A stretch of DNA of 64,000 nt from Firmicutes bacterium HGW-Firmicutes-14 (GCA_002840275.1 PHAB01000005.1:62001-126000); one strand, 5' to 3'. Shown: positions 35,770-46,813, counted from the stretch's first letter. The notes: generated by a model from the letters alone, not told the origin. Numbers and translations: made by a program.

Positions 35770-35855
35770 ATATGCAGAGACGGGCCCGGGATGCCGGGGA
35801 GACAGGATCCCGGTAATACCGGGAAAAGGAATTAAACTATGAGGAGTTGTACTTT

Positions 35856-36800
35856 TTGGGTAATAAAATTCAGTATGGCGGCCAGGCAGTTATCGAAGGG
35901 GTTATGATGCGGGGCCGCCGGGCCATTGCCATTGCCGTTAGGAAGCCTGATAATGAAATAATAATTGAACAGCGTCCGGTTAAATCTATTACTGAAAAAC
36001 TGCCTTTTCTTAAATGGCCGTTTTTCAGGGGGGTTGTTATGCTCTTCGAATCCCTTATAATCGGTATCCAGGCCCTGGCTTTTTCGGCAAACCAGGCTGC
36101 TGAGGATGAGGGAGAGGAACTAAGTCCGTGGGAGATGACACTGACTATCGGTATCGCGCTGGTTCTGGGTATACTGCTGTTCGTAGTTGCCCCCACCACT
36201 GTGGCCAGGTTTCTTTATTTTTTGGAGAATGTCATTTTGATCAATTTCTTTGAAGGACTTATCAGGATAGCTATTTTCCTGTTATATGTGGTGGCAATAT
36301 CCAGGATGAAGGATATCCTGCGGGTTTTCCAGTATCATGGGGCGGAACACAAGGTAATCAACACATTTGAGGCAAACGAGGAACTGAAAGTCGAAAACGT
36401 AAGGAAATACTCGCAATTGCATCCCCGTTGCGGCACCAGTTTCCTGCTCATAGTCATGGTAATAATGATACTCATCTTCAGTTTTCTGGGTAAACCCGAC
36501 CTGGTCACAAGAATCGTGTCAAGAATACTTTTATTGCCGGTGGTTGCAGGAGTTTCGTACGAAATATTGAAATTATCAGGTAAATACTGCAATTCTCCAA
36601 TAATGAGAATTATCATTACTCCGGGGCTGTGGCTGCAGAAACTCACCACCAGGGAACCGGATGACAGCCAGATAGAAGTTGCGATACGGTCTTTACAGAC
36701 GGTTTTGCAGGCTGAAGATGTTATACATGCAGAAAATGAGGGGACCGAATCTGTATCACAGAATGTAACAAACCAACAAGTCCGGGAGTGTGAAAGATGA
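35856..36800 (+). CDS. yqhQ: DUF1385 (YqhQ-like) membrane protein
   Basis: About 314 residues with the family signature [14 protein letters not shown] at the N-terminus, [15 protein letters not shown] in the middle, [10 protein letters not shown] and three to four membrane helices. Function unknown. It overlaps prfA by four bases and precedes prfA-prmC as in many Firmicutes. TTG 35856 has GAGGAG nine bases upstream; TTG 35847 in the same frame is too close to it. Confidence 0.88.
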   Translation: MGNKIQYGGQAVIEGVMMRGRRAIAIAVRKPDNEIIIEQRPVKSITEKLPFLKWPFFRGVVMLFESLIIGIQALAFSANQAAEDEGEELSPWEMTLTIGIALVLGILLFVVAPTTVARFLYFLENVILINFFEGLIRIAIFLLYVVAISRMKDILRVFQYHGAEHKVINTFEANEELKVENVRKYSQLHPRCGTSFLLIVMVIMILIFSFLGKPDLVTRIVSRILLLPVVAGVSYEILKLSGKYCNSPIMRIIITPGLWLQKLTTREPDDSQIEVAIRSLQTVLQAEDVIHAENEGTESVSQNVTNQQVRECER

Positions 36801-37864
36801 TAGACAAACTGCAGGCCCTTGAGGATAAGTATGAACAGTTAGGAAGCCTGTTAAGCGATCCTGATGTAATAAGCAACCAGGTGGAATGGCAGAAACATGC
36901 GAAAGCCCATGCGTCCCTGACAGACGTCGTCACTGTATTCAGGGATTATAAAAAAACCTCCGCAGGGATTGACGAAGCACGGGAAATGCTGGAGGAAAAA
37001 CTTGACGACGATTTCCGGGAAATGGTTGAAACTGAACTGGAAGACCTCAAAACCAGGCGGGAAGAACTGGAGCAGAAACTGAAAATTCTGTTGCTGCCGA
37101 AGGACCCCAATGATGAAAAAAACGTTATTGTTGAGATTAGGGCGGGGGCCGGCGGTGAAGAGGCAGCCCTGTTTGCCGGCGACCTGTTGCGTATGTACAG
37201 CAAATATGCCGAAATAAAAGGGTGGAAGACGGAAATTCTCAGCTCAAATATTACAGATATCGGCGGATTTAAAGAAATTGCCTTCCTTATTGAGGGACAT
37301 GGCGCATACAGCATGCTGAAATTTGAGAGCGGTGTCCACAGGGTTCAGCGGGTACCTGATACGGAATCATCAGGACGCATCCACACATCGACAGTTACTG
37401 TGGCAGTGCTTCCTGAAGCGGAAGAAGTGGATGTGGCCATTGACCCTAATGATTTAAGGATTGATGTGTTCTGTTCCAGCGGCCCCGGCGGGCAGTCGGT
37501 AAACACCACCCAGTCGGCTGTGCGGGTTACCCACATCCCGACCGGTATAGTAGTCTCCTGCCAGGATGAGAAGTCCCAGCATAAGAATAAGGATAAAGCC
37601 ATGAAGGTCCTCAGGGCCAGGCTGCTTGACAAGGCCCAGGAGGAACAGAGTGCTCAGCTGGCCAGTACCAGAAAGAGCCAGGTCGGCACAGGTGACCGGA
37701 GTGAGAGGATAAGGACATACAACTTTCCCCAGGGCCGGGTGACCGACCACCGGATAGGACTTACCCTGCACAGGCTTGGACAGGTTCTGGAAGGGGAGCT
37801 GGAGGACATTATCCAGGCGCTTATCACCACTGACCAGGCGGAAAAGCTGAAGCAGGTGGAGTAA
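36797..37864 (+). CDS. prfA: Peptide chain release factor 1
   Basis: 355 residues. The GGQ motif in [18 protein letters not shown] contacts the peptidyl-transferase centre and the anticodon-like PxT region is in the preceding domain ([15 protein letters not shown]). Recognises UAA and UAG. Overlaps yqhQ and prmC by four and one base. Confidence 0.97.
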   Translation: MIDKLQALEDKYEQLGSLLSDPDVISNQVEWQKHAKAHASLTDVVTVFRDYKKTSAGIDEAREMLEEKLDDDFREMVETELEDLKTRREELEQKLKILLLPKDPNDEKNVIVEIRAGAGGEEAALFAGDLLRMYSKYAEIKGWKTEILSSNITDIGGFKEIAFLIEGHGAYSMLKFESGVHRVQRVPDTESSGRIHTSTVTVAVLPEAEEVDVAIDPNDLRIDVFCSSGPGGQSVNTTQSAVRVTHIPTGIVVSCQDEKSQHKNKDKAMKVLRARLLDKAQEEQSAQLASTRKSQVGTGDRSERIRTYNFPQGRVTDHRIGLTLHRLGQVLEGELEDIIQALITTDQAEKLKQVE

Positions 37865-38748
37865 TGTCACCATTGACCATTGGAGAAGCCCTGGCCGGGG
37901 CGGCGGAGACACTGCGCAGCCGGGGCATTGATACTGCACGCCTGGATGCGGAAGTCCTGCTTGCTTTTGTTTTAAATACCTCCCGGCTGGATTTGCACGT
38001 AAATTCAAGGGAGGTTTTGCCGGACGGTATTTGGCATGGCTATAATACTCTGATTGAAAGACGGGCCGGGCGGGAACCTGTTGCATATATAACCGGGGAG
38101 AAGGAATTCATGTCCCTGGCCTTTTATGTGGACAGGAATGTGCTTGTTCCGCGGCCGGAAACTGAAATACTGGTAGAATGGATCATTGAGAAGATAAGGG
38201 AAAGGCCGGGTTTTTCCACCCGGAGACCTGTAATTATGGATGTTGGGACAGGCAGCGGCAGTATTGCGGTCAGCCTGGCTAAATATGTATCCCGGGCCGA
38301 GGTCTGGGCAGTTGACATTTCGGAAAAAGCCCTGGATACAGCCTGTAGAAATGCCAGGACCCACAAAGTGGATGACAGGATAAGTTTTCTGCAGAGTGAC
38401 CTTTTGACCGGCATTCCCGCCGGATTAAAGGGAAGGGTAGATTTCATGGCTGCCAACCTGCCGTATATACCGTCGCGGGAGATCCCACATTTGATGGCTG
38501 AGGTTGCGGGTTTTGAACCTTATATTGCTCTAAACGGAGGAGGTGATGGCCTGGACTTGTACCGGAAGCTTATTCCACAAGCCCGGGAGGTTTTGCATAC
38601 CTGTGGATGGCTGGGCATGGAAGTGGGTGCCGCTCAGGCTGAAAAGCTGGCACCACTGCTGTCTGAACGTATTTGGGGGGAAAGTGCTGTTGTATTGAAG
38701 GACTACACCGGGGTTGACAGGTTTGTAGTCGTGCAAAAGAAAAACTAA
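37864..38748 (+). CDS. prmC: Release factor glutamine methyltransferase
   Basis: 294 residues. An N-terminal helical domain is followed by a SAM-binding Rossmann domain (DVGTGSGSIAVSLAK). The substrate-glutamine motif normally NPPY reads NLPYIP here. It methylates the GGQ glutamine of the release factor encoded just upstream, overlapping its stop codon. Confidence 0.93.
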   Translation: MSPLTIGEALAGAAETLRSRGIDTARLDAEVLLAFVLNTSRLDLHVNSREVLPDGIWHGYNTLIERRAGREPVAYITGEKEFMSLAFYVDRNVLVPRPETEILVEWIIEKIRERPGFSTRRPVIMDVGTGSGSIAVSLAKYVSRAEVWAVDISEKALDTACRNARTHKVDDRISFLQSDLLTGIPAGLKGRVDFMAANLPYIPSREIPHLMAEVAGFEPYIALNGGGDGLDLYRKLIPQAREVLHTCGWLGMEVGAAQAEKLAPLLSERIWGESAVVLKDYTGVDRFVVVQKKN

Positions 38749-38766
38749 AGAAGAGAGGTTTAGTCT

Positions 38767-40050
38767 ATGGAGAGCCAAATTCAGGCCTATATAGCCGTGG
38801 TTGTCTTTTTGCTGACCTATGCCTTAATTATTTCAGAAAAGATTCACCGGACAGTAGTTGCTTTGATGGGCGGTTTACTGCTCATATTCCTCGGAATCCT
38901 GCACCAGGGTACGGCAGTGGAGATGATTGACTTCAATACCCTGGGACTTCTGACGGGGATGATGATTATCGTTGGTATTACCAAGCGCACCGGTGTATTT
39001 GAGTTTCTGGCCATTAAATCTGCCAAGTGGGCAGAGGGAGACCCGTGGAAGCTGATGCTGGCCCTGTCTTTAATTACAGCTGTGGGTTCAGCTTTCCTCG
39101 ATAATGTGACAACAGTCCTCCTCATCGTACCGGTTACTTTCTCCATTACCGAAGAATTAAAAGTCCCACCCCTTCCGTTCCTGATTACGGAGATAATTGC
39201 CTCAAATGTGGGCGGAACTGCAACCCTGATCGGAGACCCGCCCAATATCATGATTGGCAGCCAGACCCACCTGGGTTTTATGGATTTTGTTATCAACCTT
39301 ACCCCTGTGGTAATTCCTATTTTTATCCTTACCATGTTATGCCTGAAGTTTATTTATGGCAGACGGATGAAGGTGGAAGAGGAACTTAAACAGAAGATAA
39401 TGGAATTCGATGAGTATGCTGCCATCAAGGATTCCGGACTTTTGAAAAAATGCCTGTTTATATTAGGCTTAACTATATTGGGCTTTATCCTTCACCAGTT
39501 TGTACATATGGAATCAGCGACCATTGCCCTGGGCGGGGGGACCCTCCTGATGCTGATCACCAGGACGAACCCTGAACACGCCCTGCATGAAGTGGAGTGG
39601 CCTGTCATTTTCTTCTTTATAGGCCTGTTTGTCCTGGTCGGAGGACTGGAAGAAACCGGTATAATTGAGGGTCTGGCCAAGAGGGCCCTGGAGTTCACCG
39701 GCGGGGAGATGGTATCTACCGCTATGATAGTTCTGTGGCTGTCGGCCATTGCCTCGGCTTTTGTCGATAACATACCGTTCGTGGCTACCATGATTCCCCT
39801 GCTCAAAACCATGGGTGAGCTCGGCGGTATGGGTAACATCGACCCCCTGTGGTGGTCCCTGGCCCTGGGCGCCTGCCTGGGCGGCAACGGGACACTGATT
39901 GGGGCGTCGGCTAATGTCATAGTTGCAGGGATGGCCGAACACCGCAAACACCCGATATCATTCCTTGGGTTCATGAAAGTGGCCTTTCCGCTGATGATTA
40001 TGTCTATTATTATTTCATCAGTATACGTATATTTCCGTTACTTAATGTAA
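38767..40050 (+). CDS. ArsB/NhaD-type ion transporter, copy 1
   Basis: 427 residues, about 11 membrane helices. Family motifs are FNTLGLLTGMMIIVG, SAFLDNVTTVLLIVP, GGTATLIGDPPNI and the C-terminal SAFVDNIPFVATMIP and GNGTLIGASANV; the two DN(V/I)-containing re-entrant-like segments mark the ion-transporter superfamily. Substrate could be Na+/H+, arsenite or a carboxylate. No ars genes are near. ATG after GAGAGGTTTAG. Copy 2 follows 137 bases later. Confidence 0.87.
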   Translation: MESQIQAYIAVVVFLLTYALIISEKIHRTVVALMGGLLLIFLGILHQGTAVEMIDFNTLGLLTGMMIIVGITKRTGVFEFLAIKSAKWAEGDPWKLMLALSLITAVGSAFLDNVTTVLLIVPVTFSITEELKVPPLPFLITEIIASNVGGTATLIGDPPNIMIGSQTHLGFMDFVINLTPVVIPIFILTMLCLKFIYGRRMKVEEELKQKIMEFDEYAAIKDSGLLKKCLFILGLTILGFILHQFVHMESATIALGGGTLLMLITRTNPEHALHEVEWPVIFFFIGLFVLVGGLEETGIIEGLAKRALEFTGGEMVSTAMIVLWLSAIASAFVDNIPFVATMIPLLKTMGELGGMGNIDPLWWSLALGACLGGNGTLIGASANVIVAGMAEHRKHPISFLGFMKVAFPLMIMSIIISSVYVYFRYLM

Positions 40051-40186
40051 AAATTTATTGAAGATAAATTTACTGAATATAAGTTTATTAAAGATAATTG
40101 AAATTTTTCAGAATGAGAGGTGAAAAAAATGAACATATATTATGGTATCGGGTGACACTGGAGGACAACATTAAAAGGAGGTTAAA

Positions 40187-41458
40187 ATGCAGGCATATAT
40201 AGCGATAGCGGTATTTTTGATAACATATGCACTGATTATTTCCGAAAAGATTCACCGGACGGTAGTTGCCCTTCTGGGGGGGCTGCTGGTTATTTTCCTG
40301 GGGATACTTCACCAGGAAACAGCGGTTGAGATGATCGACTTCAATACCCTCGGGCTGTTGACCGGGATGATGATCATAGTTGGGATTACCAAGCGCACGG
40401 GTGTATTTGAATACCTGGCAATAAAGTCTGCCAAGTGGGCCAAGGGAGACCCGTGGATGCTCATGCTGGCCCTGGCCACCATCACGGCAGTGGGGTCGGC
40501 CCTGCTGGACAATGTAACAACGGTGCTGCTCATCGTACCGGTTACGTTCTCTATTACAGAAGAATTGAAGATTCATCCCATGCCTTTCCTCATCACTGAG
40601 ATTATTGCTTCAAATGTGGGAGGAACGGCAACCCTTATCGGGGACCCGCCCAATATCATGATTGGCAGCCAGACCCATCTTGGTTTTATGGATTTCCTGG
40701 TTAACCTGGCTCCCGTGGCTGTTGTCGTTTATATACTGACAATGATCTGCCTGAAATATATTTATGGCAGGCATCTTCATGTTGAAGAGAGCCAAAAACA
40801 GAAAATAATGCGATTTGATGAATTTGCGGCTATAAAGGATACCAGTCTCCTGAAGAAATGCCTTTTTGTCCTGGGTCTTACCATCCTGGGGTTTGTCCTT
40901 CACCAGTTCATCCACATGGAATCGGCGACTATTGCCCTGGGCGGTGGCGTTCTGCTGATGCTGATTACCAGGACAGATCCGGACAAAGTGCTGCATGAAG
41001 TTGAATGGCCGGTTATATTCTTCTTCATCGGGTTGTTTGTCTTGGTCGGCGGGCTGGAGGAAACAGGTGTCATCGAGAACCTGGCCGTACAGTCCCTGGA
41101 ACTGACCGGCGGAGATATGACGGCTACAGCACTGATTATACTGTGGCTGTCGGCCATTGCCTCAGCCTTTGTTGACAACATACCCTTTGTGGCCACCATG
41201 ATTCCCCTGCTCCATACCATGGGTGAACTGGGGGGCCTGGGGAATATTGACCCCCTGTGGTGGTCCCTGGCCCTGGGCGCCTGCCTGGGAGGTAACGGGA
41301 CCCTTATCGGGGCATCAGCCAACGTCATAGTGGCAGGCATGGCTGAACACAGGAAATATCCCATTTCATTCTTAGGATTCATGAAAGTTGCCTTCCCGTT
41401 AATGATAATGTCCATTATAGTTTCTTCGGGATATGTTTACCTGCGGTACCTTATGTGA
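40187..41458 (+). CDS. ArsB/NhaD-type ion transporter, copy 2
   Basis: 423 residues, colinear and largely identical to copy 1 over its full length, including all family motifs. The divergence is concentrated in the N-terminal residues, the cytoplasmic loop after helix 6 (FIYGRRMKVEEELKQK against YIYGRHLHVEESQKQK) and a few helices. Strong AAAGGAGG ribosome site. The pair is a tandem duplication with both copies apparently functional. Confidence 0.87.
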   Translation: MQAYIAIAVFLITYALIISEKIHRTVVALLGGLLVIFLGILHQETAVEMIDFNTLGLLTGMMIIVGITKRTGVFEYLAIKSAKWAKGDPWMLMLALATITAVGSALLDNVTTVLLIVPVTFSITEELKIHPMPFLITEIIASNVGGTATLIGDPPNIMIGSQTHLGFMDFLVNLAPVAVVVYILTMICLKYIYGRHLHVEESQKQKIMRFDEFAAIKDTSLLKKCLFVLGLTILGFVLHQFIHMESATIALGGGVLLMLITRTDPDKVLHEVEWPVIFFFIGLFVLVGGLEETGVIENLAVQSLELTGGDMTATALIILWLSAIASAFVDNIPFVATMIPLLHTMGELGGLGNIDPLWWSLALGACLGGNGTLIGASANVIVAGMAEHRKYPISFLGFMKVAFPLMIMSIIVSSGYVYLRYLM

Positions 41459-41608
41459 AAAATCGGAGAACTTTTACCTAATGTAAGGCGCTTAGTTAAG
41501 GTATATAATAACCGGGTAACTGGGGGAACTCGCAAGAGTTTCCCTTTGCCGTTAGGTGGTATGAAAAGCGTCTGCAGGGTATAATTGTGGTGATGGGGTG
41601 AAATTCAG

Positions 41609-42646
41609 GTGGATATGGTAAAAACCGAAGTAATCAAAATAACGGGTCCCGGATTTAAAATGGCCGGTGCGGCACAGGTCATAAAGGACGGGGGACTGGT
41701 GGCTTTCCCCACGGAAACGGTCTACGGGCTGGGGGCCAATGCACTGGACCCGGGGGCAGTGGCCGGGATATTCCGCGCCAAGGGGAGGCCGTCAGATAAT
41801 CCCCTGATAGTACATATCTCGGATATTGACCAGGTGGATGAGCTTTCCGATGATGTTACAGTACCGGCCAGGCGGCTGATGGAGGCTTTCTGGCCCGGGC
41901 CCCTGACGTTGGTCCTTCATAAAAAGCCCCATATTCCCGATGCTATAACAGCAGGGCTTGATACGGTAGCTGTACGTATGCCTGACCATCCTGCCGCCCT
42001 TGAATTAATAAGGACTGCAGGAGTCCCCGTGGCCGCGCCTTCGGCAAACAGTTCAGGGAAACCCAGTCCCACCACTGCCCGGCACGTACTGGAAGACCTG
42101 GATGGAAAGATAGAGATGATTTTGGACGGGGGGGCCTGCCGGGTCGGACTGGAATCAACAGTAATGGACATGACCGCCGAGCCGCCGGTTATACTGCGCC
42201 CGGGAGGGGTAACAAGAGAAGAAATCGAAAGCGTTATCGGACACGTGGAAACGGCATTTTGGCAGGGGACGGTGCCGAGGTCTCCGGGTATGAAGTACAG
42301 GCATTACTCTCCCCGGGCTGAGGTAATTGTTGTGGCAGGCGACGACTATGAGAGGATTTACGAAAAAACTGCCGTCCTGCTCCGGAAATACCGTTCTCTC
42401 AACAAAAAAACAGGAATTCTGGCTTCTGCGGAAACGGCCAGGGGTTATCCTGCGGAAGAGGTTTTCACTGTGGGATCCCGCAGCAGCCTGGAAACCGTTG
42501 CCCAAAACCTCTTCTACGGGCTGCGCTTCCTGGATTTGCAGGGGGTTGATATCATAATCGCCGAGGGGTATCCTGAAACAGGTATAGGTACAGCCATCAT
42601 GAACCGGTTGAAGAAAGCTGCGGGGAACAACGTTATCCAGGCTTAA
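41609..42646 (+). CDS. ywlC: L-threonylcarbamoyladenylate synthase
   Basis: 345 residues: a YrdC/Sua5 domain (about 15-205, with KGRPSDNPLIVHI and SANSSGKPSPT) plus the C-terminal Sua5 domain joined by SPGMKYRHYSP. It makes TC-AMP from threonine, bicarbonate and ATP for the t6A37 modification of ANN-decoding tRNAs. GTG start after GGGGTGA. First of a ywlC-mntP-ywlE-rpiB-glyA run like B. subtilis. Confidence 0.95.
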   Translation: MDMVKTEVIKITGPGFKMAGAAQVIKDGGLVAFPTETVYGLGANALDPGAVAGIFRAKGRPSDNPLIVHISDIDQVDELSDDVTVPARRLMEAFWPGPLTLVLHKKPHIPDAITAGLDTVAVRMPDHPAALELIRTAGVPVAAPSANSSGKPSPTTARHVLEDLDGKIEMILDGGACRVGLESTVMDMTAEPPVILRPGGVTREEIESVIGHVETAFWQGTVPRSPGMKYRHYSPRAEVIVVAGDDYERIYEKTAVLLRKYRSLNKKTGILASAETARGYPAEEVFTVGSRSSLETVAQNLFYGLRFLDLQGVDIIIAEGYPETGIGTAIMNRLKKAAGNNVIQA

Positions 42647-42738
42647 ATGAGTCTCCGGGCTTAAACCGGTCTCCTGGGCCGGTTACATATATTTTCCCTT
42701 TTCACAAAGACTATTAGTATTAGAAGGGGGGAACCGGT

Positions 42739-43281
42739 TTGAGCCTGTATACGATTTTGGCCTTATCCTTTGCCCTGAGTGCAGATGCCTTTTCCTTTTC
42801 CCTTGGCCTGGGCATGACCGGGGTCAGCCGCAGGCAGATTATAATTATCAGCCTGACGGTACTGGCATTTCATATAATCATGCCCCTTACCGGGTATTTT
42901 GCCGGTGGGTTTTTTAAGTCCTTTACAGGCACATGGGCCGGTATAACAGGGGCGGCGGTCCTGGTCCTCCTGGGCCTGAGGATGGTTTGGGAGAGCCTGT
43001 CAGATAAAGAAGAGAATATTTCACGCTATGTGCTTACCAGTGTCTATGGGATTGTACTGCTGGGAGCCGCGGTCAGCCTTGATGCCTTGAGCGTGGGTTT
43101 CACCCTTGGCACCCAGCGGGCTGCCCTGGGGTTGGCGACCGTTGCAATAGGCTTGGTTGCCGGGGCCATGACATATATCGGGCTGGGTTTTGGGCGGAAA
43201 TTCGGGGAGTGGCTTGGCCAAAGGGCTGTCCTTTTAGGAGGATTTGTCCTTATATTTATAGGCATTAAACTTGCGTTATAA
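42739..43281 (+). CDS. mntP: Manganese efflux pump MntP
   Basis: 180 residues, six helices. The duplicated DUF204 signatures are visible: ALSADAFSFSLGLGM in the first half and AVSLDALSVGFTLG in the second, each with the conserved aspartate. Exports Mn2+. TTG start with GGGGGG upstream. Same place as ywlD in Bacillus. Confidence 0.93.
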   Translation: MSLYTILALSFALSADAFSFSLGLGMTGVSRRQIIIISLTVLAFHIIMPLTGYFAGGFFKSFTGTWAGITGAAVLVLLGLRMVWESLSDKEENISRYVLTSVYGIVLLGAAVSLDALSVGFTLGTQRAALGLATVAIGLVAGAMTYIGLGFGRKFGEWLGQRAVLLGGFVLIFIGIKLAL

Positions 43282-43300
43282 CGTAATGGGGGTGGTTGCC

Positions 43301-43771
43301 ATGAAGATTGTTTTTGTCTGTACGGGAAATACCTGCCGCAGTCCCATGGCAGAAGCCCTGGCCCGTAAATGGTGCAGCCTGAACGTTCCTGAAAGAGGGG
43401 ATATCCGGGTAATGTCGGCCGGCCTGGCGGCCCTGGCGGGGTCCCCTGTTTCTTCACCTGCGCTGGAGGTCATGAAAAATGAAGGTATCAGCCTCACCGG
43501 CCACCGGGCCAGGCGGTTTTCAGAGGAACTGGCCCGGGACAGTGACTTAATCCTGACCATGTCAGGAAGCCATAAGAAAACGCTGGTCAAAATGTTCCCT
43601 GAAGCGGCTGAAAAAATATTCACCCTGAGAGAATTCGCCGGTGAGGGGAATACTGATATTGCAGACCCCTTTGGACAGTCTGCTGCGGTCTACTGGTCCT
43701 GTGCTGTGGAAATCAAGGAACTGATAGATAAGATATTTCATAAGATAATAAAACCAACCCAGGGAACTTAA
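43301..43771 (+). CDS. ywlE: Low-molecular-weight protein arginine phosphatase (YwlE-like)
   Basis: 156 residues. The P-loop is CTGNTCRSP with nucleophile C7 and R13; the threonine at position 11 is the residue known to favour phosphoarginine over phosphotyrosine in YwlE. General-acid DPFGQS follows near residue 118. It opposes McsB kinase; mcsB is not in this window. ATG 43301 has GGGGGTGG upstream. Confidence 0.92.
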   Translation: MKIVFVCTGNTCRSPMAEALARKWCSLNVPERGDIRVMSAGLAALAGSPVSSPALEVMKNEGISLTGHRARRFSEELARDSDLILTMSGSHKKTLVKMFPEAAEKIFTLREFAGEGNTDIADPFGQSAAVYWSCAVEIKELIDKIFHKIIKPTQGT

Positions 43772-43873
43772 AGAATTATTTTTATTTTATAACAAACAAA
43801 AAGGGAAACGACCTTTGGTGTAGAAAATTAAAATTTATGCAGAAAATCGACAATTTATCGGGAGGCAGATTAA

Positions 43874-44329
43874 GTGAGCAGTCTTAAGATAGCCATTGGT
43901 TCTGACCATGCCGGTTTCAGGCTTAAGGAAGAAATTATCAGGATGCTTAACGGGCAGCAGTACAAAATTAAAGATTTTGGGACATTTTCCGAGGAATCCG
44001 TTGATTATCCGGATATAGCCCTGGAAGTGGCCAGGGGCGTGAGAGACGGAGGTTTTGACCGGGGGATCCTTATCTGCGGGACAGGTATCGGAATAGGGAT
44101 TGCCGCCAATAAAATGCAAGGGATCAGAGCTGCCCTCTGCCACGATACTTTCTCAGCCAAGGCTTCCCGGGAGCATAATGATGCTAATATCCTGACTATG
44201 GGAGAACGGATTATCGGTCCCGGTCTGGCCATGGATATTGTGAAAGTGTGGCTGGAGACCGGTTTTGCCGGAGGGCGCCATGGCCGAAGGGTACAAAAAA
44301 TTATGGATATCGAAAACACTGGTATATAG
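43874..44329 (+). CDS. rpiB: Ribose-5-phosphate isomerase B
   Basis: 151 residues. [12 protein letters not shown] and the active-site cysteine in [16 protein letters not shown] mark RpiB. Interconverts ribose-5-P and ribulose-5-P. GTG start after GGGAGG. Confidence 0.95.
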   Translation: MSSLKIAIGSDHAGFRLKEEIIRMLNGQQYKIKDFGTFSEESVDYPDIALEVARGVRDGGFDRGILICGTGIGIGIAANKMQGIRAALCHDTFSAKASREHNDANILTMGERIIGPGLAMDIVKVWLETGFAGGRHGRRVQKIMDIENTGI

Positions 44330-44348
44330 TTGCGGGGAGGAAAAAGAT

Positions 44349-45596
44349 GTGGATGATGAACTCTATTTTGTCAAACAAATTGACCCGGAAGTTGCTGAAG
44401 CAATTGCCAAAGAAAAACACAGGCAGCAGAACAATATAGAACTTATAGCATCGGAGAACTTCGTCAGCCGGGCGGTAATGGCCGCCCAGGGGGCAGTGCT
44501 GACTAATAAGTATGCCGAAGGATACCCCGGGAAACGGTATTACGGAGGCTGTGAATATGTCGATATAGTTGAGGAACTGGCTATTGAAAGGGCGAAAAAA
44601 CTGTTTGATGCCGAACATGCCAATGCCCAGCCCCACTCGGGCGCCCAGGCCAACATGGCAGTTTACTTTGCGGCCATCAAGCCCGGGGATACGGTCCTCG
44701 GGATGAACCTCAGCCATGGCGGGCACCTTACCCACGGCAGTCCTGTTAACATGTCAGGCAAGTACTTCAACTTTGTACCATACGGAGTGGAGGAAGATAC
44801 CGGCAGGATAAATTATGAGAAGGTCTTCAGCCAGGCATTTCAGCACAAGCCCAAACTCATAGTGGCCGGGGCCAGCGCTTACCCGAGGATAATTGATTTT
44901 GTACAGCTGAAGGAAATAGCTGAGGAAGTGGGAGCCATGCTGATGGTGGACATGGCCCATATCGCGGGCCTGGTAGCCGCGGGGCTTCACCCCACACCGG
45001 TCCCCCATGCTGATTTTGTAACCACTACCACCCATAAGACCCTCCGCGGGCCAAGGGGGGGAATGATCCTCTGCAAGCAAAAATATGCGGCAGCCATAGA
45101 TAAAGCAGTATTCCCCGGAATCCAGGGAGGACCGCTGATGCATGTTATAGCCGCCAAGGCGGTGGCTCTTAAAGAAGCCCTGACCCCGGAGTTCAGGGAA
45201 TACCAGGTACAGGTTGTGAAAAATGCCCAGGCCCTTGCGGGTGCGCTGATGAAACGCGATTTCTGCATCGTGTCCGGCGGCACCGACAACCACCTGATGC
45301 TTGTTGACCTGAGAAACAAGGAAATTACAGGCAAAGAAGGAGAAGAAGTACTGGACAAGATCGGTGTGACCGTGAATAAAAATGCCATTCCTTTTGACCC
45401 CCAAAGCCCGGCTGTTACCAGTGGTATCAGAATCGGGACACCGGCGGCGACCAGCAGGGGCATGAAGGAAGAGGCCATGGAAAAGGTGGCTGAAATTATA
45501 GATATAGCGGTAACTAACCGGGATAAAGAGATTTACCTGGCCAAAGCCAAAAATATGGTTCGGGATTTATGTGAGCAATATCCTCTGTATAATTAA
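44349..45596 (+). CDS. glyA: Serine hydroxymethyltransferase
   Basis: 415 residues, matching the family's usual length. The PLP lysine is in [14 protein letters not shown], and [23 protein letters not shown] and DMAHIAGLV are intact. It converts serine and THF to glycine and methylene-THF. GTG 44349 has GGGGAGG eight bases upstream; the longer frame upstream overlaps rpiB and is not needed. Confidence 0.97.
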   Translation: MDDELYFVKQIDPEVAEAIAKEKHRQQNNIELIASENFVSRAVMAAQGAVLTNKYAEGYPGKRYYGGCEYVDIVEELAIERAKKLFDAEHANAQPHSGAQANMAVYFAAIKPGDTVLGMNLSHGGHLTHGSPVNMSGKYFNFVPYGVEEDTGRINYEKVFSQAFQHKPKLIVAGASAYPRIIDFVQLKEIAEEVGAMLMVDMAHIAGLVAAGLHPTPVPHADFVTTTTHKTLRGPRGGMILCKQKYAAAIDKAVFPGIQGGPLMHVIAAKAVALKEALTPEFREYQVQVVKNAQALAGALMKRDFCIVSGGTDNHLMLVDLRNKEITGKEGEEVLDKIGVTVNKNAIPFDPQSPAVTSGIRIGTPAATSRGMKEEAMEKVAEIIDIAVTNRDKEIYLAKAKNMVRDLCEQYPLYN

Positions 45597-45658
45597 TCCG
45601 GCTGCCAGGTTTGTTGACAGATAATGGGTTGTTCAACGGATAATATTGAGGTGAAATT

Positions 45659-46813
45659 GTGGACAAACTTAAAGTACTTGCTGTTTTTGGGACTCGTCCG
45701 GAAGCGATAAAAATGGCTCCTCTGGTCAAGGAACTGCAGAACCGTCCAGGCCGGATATCCTGCAAAGTGGCCGTGACTGCCCAGCACCGGGAAATGTTAG
45801 ACCAGGTTTTGGAATTATTTGATATCAAACCGGCATATGATTTAAACATAATGCTTCCCAACCAGACACTGTATGAAATAACAACAAGGGCGCTGACAGG
45901 CCTGAATGAAATACTGGAACAGGAAAAACCGGACATTGTCCTGGTCCACGGGGATACGACCACAACCTTTGCCGCCAGTCTGGCTGCCTTTTACCGGCAG
46001 ATAAAGGTAGGGCATGTGGAGGCCGGTCTTCGCACGGGAAATAAATATTCCCCGTATCCTGAGGAGATGAACAGGAAGCTGACAGGCACATTGGCGGATA
46101 TTCACTTTGCACCTACCACAAATGCAAGGGATAACCTTCTCAAGGAGGGTGCAGACCCCGGAACGATACTGGTTACAGGGAATACCGTTATTGATGCCCT
46201 TATGGCAACAATCAGGGATAATTATGTCTTTGGCGACCCTGTCCTGGATGGGATTGATTTTCAGAAGAAAAGGGTCCTGGTGGTTACCACCCACCGCCGG
46301 GAAAACCTCGGCGACCCCTTATACAGTGTGTACTGTGCATTAAAATCGGTGGTGGAAAGATATCCGGATGTGGAGGTGGTTTTTCCGGTTCACAAAAACC
46401 CAAAAGTCAGGGAAATGGCGGAATCTGTCCTTGGCGGTCTTCCGGGGGTTCACCTGATAGACCCGCTGGAATATTCGCCATTTGTAAACCTGATGAACAA
46501 ATCTTATATGGTTTTAACAGATTCCGGGGGTCTTCAGGAAGAAGCTCCTTCTCTGGGTAAACCGGTACTGGTCCTGAGGGATACCACTGAAAGGCCTGAG
46601 GCTGTGGAGGCAGGCACTGTTTTGATGGCGGGGACAGACAGGGATGTGGTAAACAGGGCATGTACAGAACTGCTGGAAGATGCCGGCAAATATAAAATGA
46701 TGGCCAATGCGGTTAACCCATATGGGGATGGGAAAGCCAGCGGAAGGATAGCAGCGGGGCTTGAGCATTTCTTTGGTCTCAGTGACAGGAAACCGGAGGA
46801 ATTTACGGTATAA
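45659..46813 (+). CDS. wecB: UDP-N-acetylglucosamine 2-epimerase (non-hydrolysing)
   Basis: 384 residues, GT-B fold. Motifs FGTRPEAIKMAPLV, GHVEAGLRT, EEMNRKL, THRRENLG and TDSGGLQEEAPSLG are intact. Supplies UDP-ManNAc for wall teichoic acid or polysaccharide. GTG after GAGGTGA. It lies just before the ATP synthase operon as mnaA does in Bacillus. Confidence 0.96.
   Translation: MDKLKVLAVFGTRPEAIKMAPLVKELQNRPGRISCKVAVTAQHREMLDQVLELFDIKPAYDLNIMLPNQTLYEITTRALTGLNEILEQEKPDIVLVHGDTTTTFAASLAAFYRQIKVGHVEAGLRTGNKYSPYPEEMNRKLTGTLADIHFAPTTNARDNLLKEGADPGTILVTGNTVIDALMATIRDNYVFGDPVLDGIDFQKKRVLVVTTHRRENLGDPLYSVYCALKSVVERYPDVEVVFPVHKNPKVREMAESVLGGLPGVHLIDPLEYSPFVNLMNKSYMVLTDSGGLQEEAPSLGKPVLVLRDTTERPEAVEAGTVLMAGTDRDVVNRACTELLEDAGKYKMMANAVNPYGDGKASGRIAAGLEHFFGLSDRKPEEFTV

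Noticed and set aside
35586-35816. 76-codon frame overlapping rpmE
   Set aside because: Out-of-frame shadow of L31 with no independent support.
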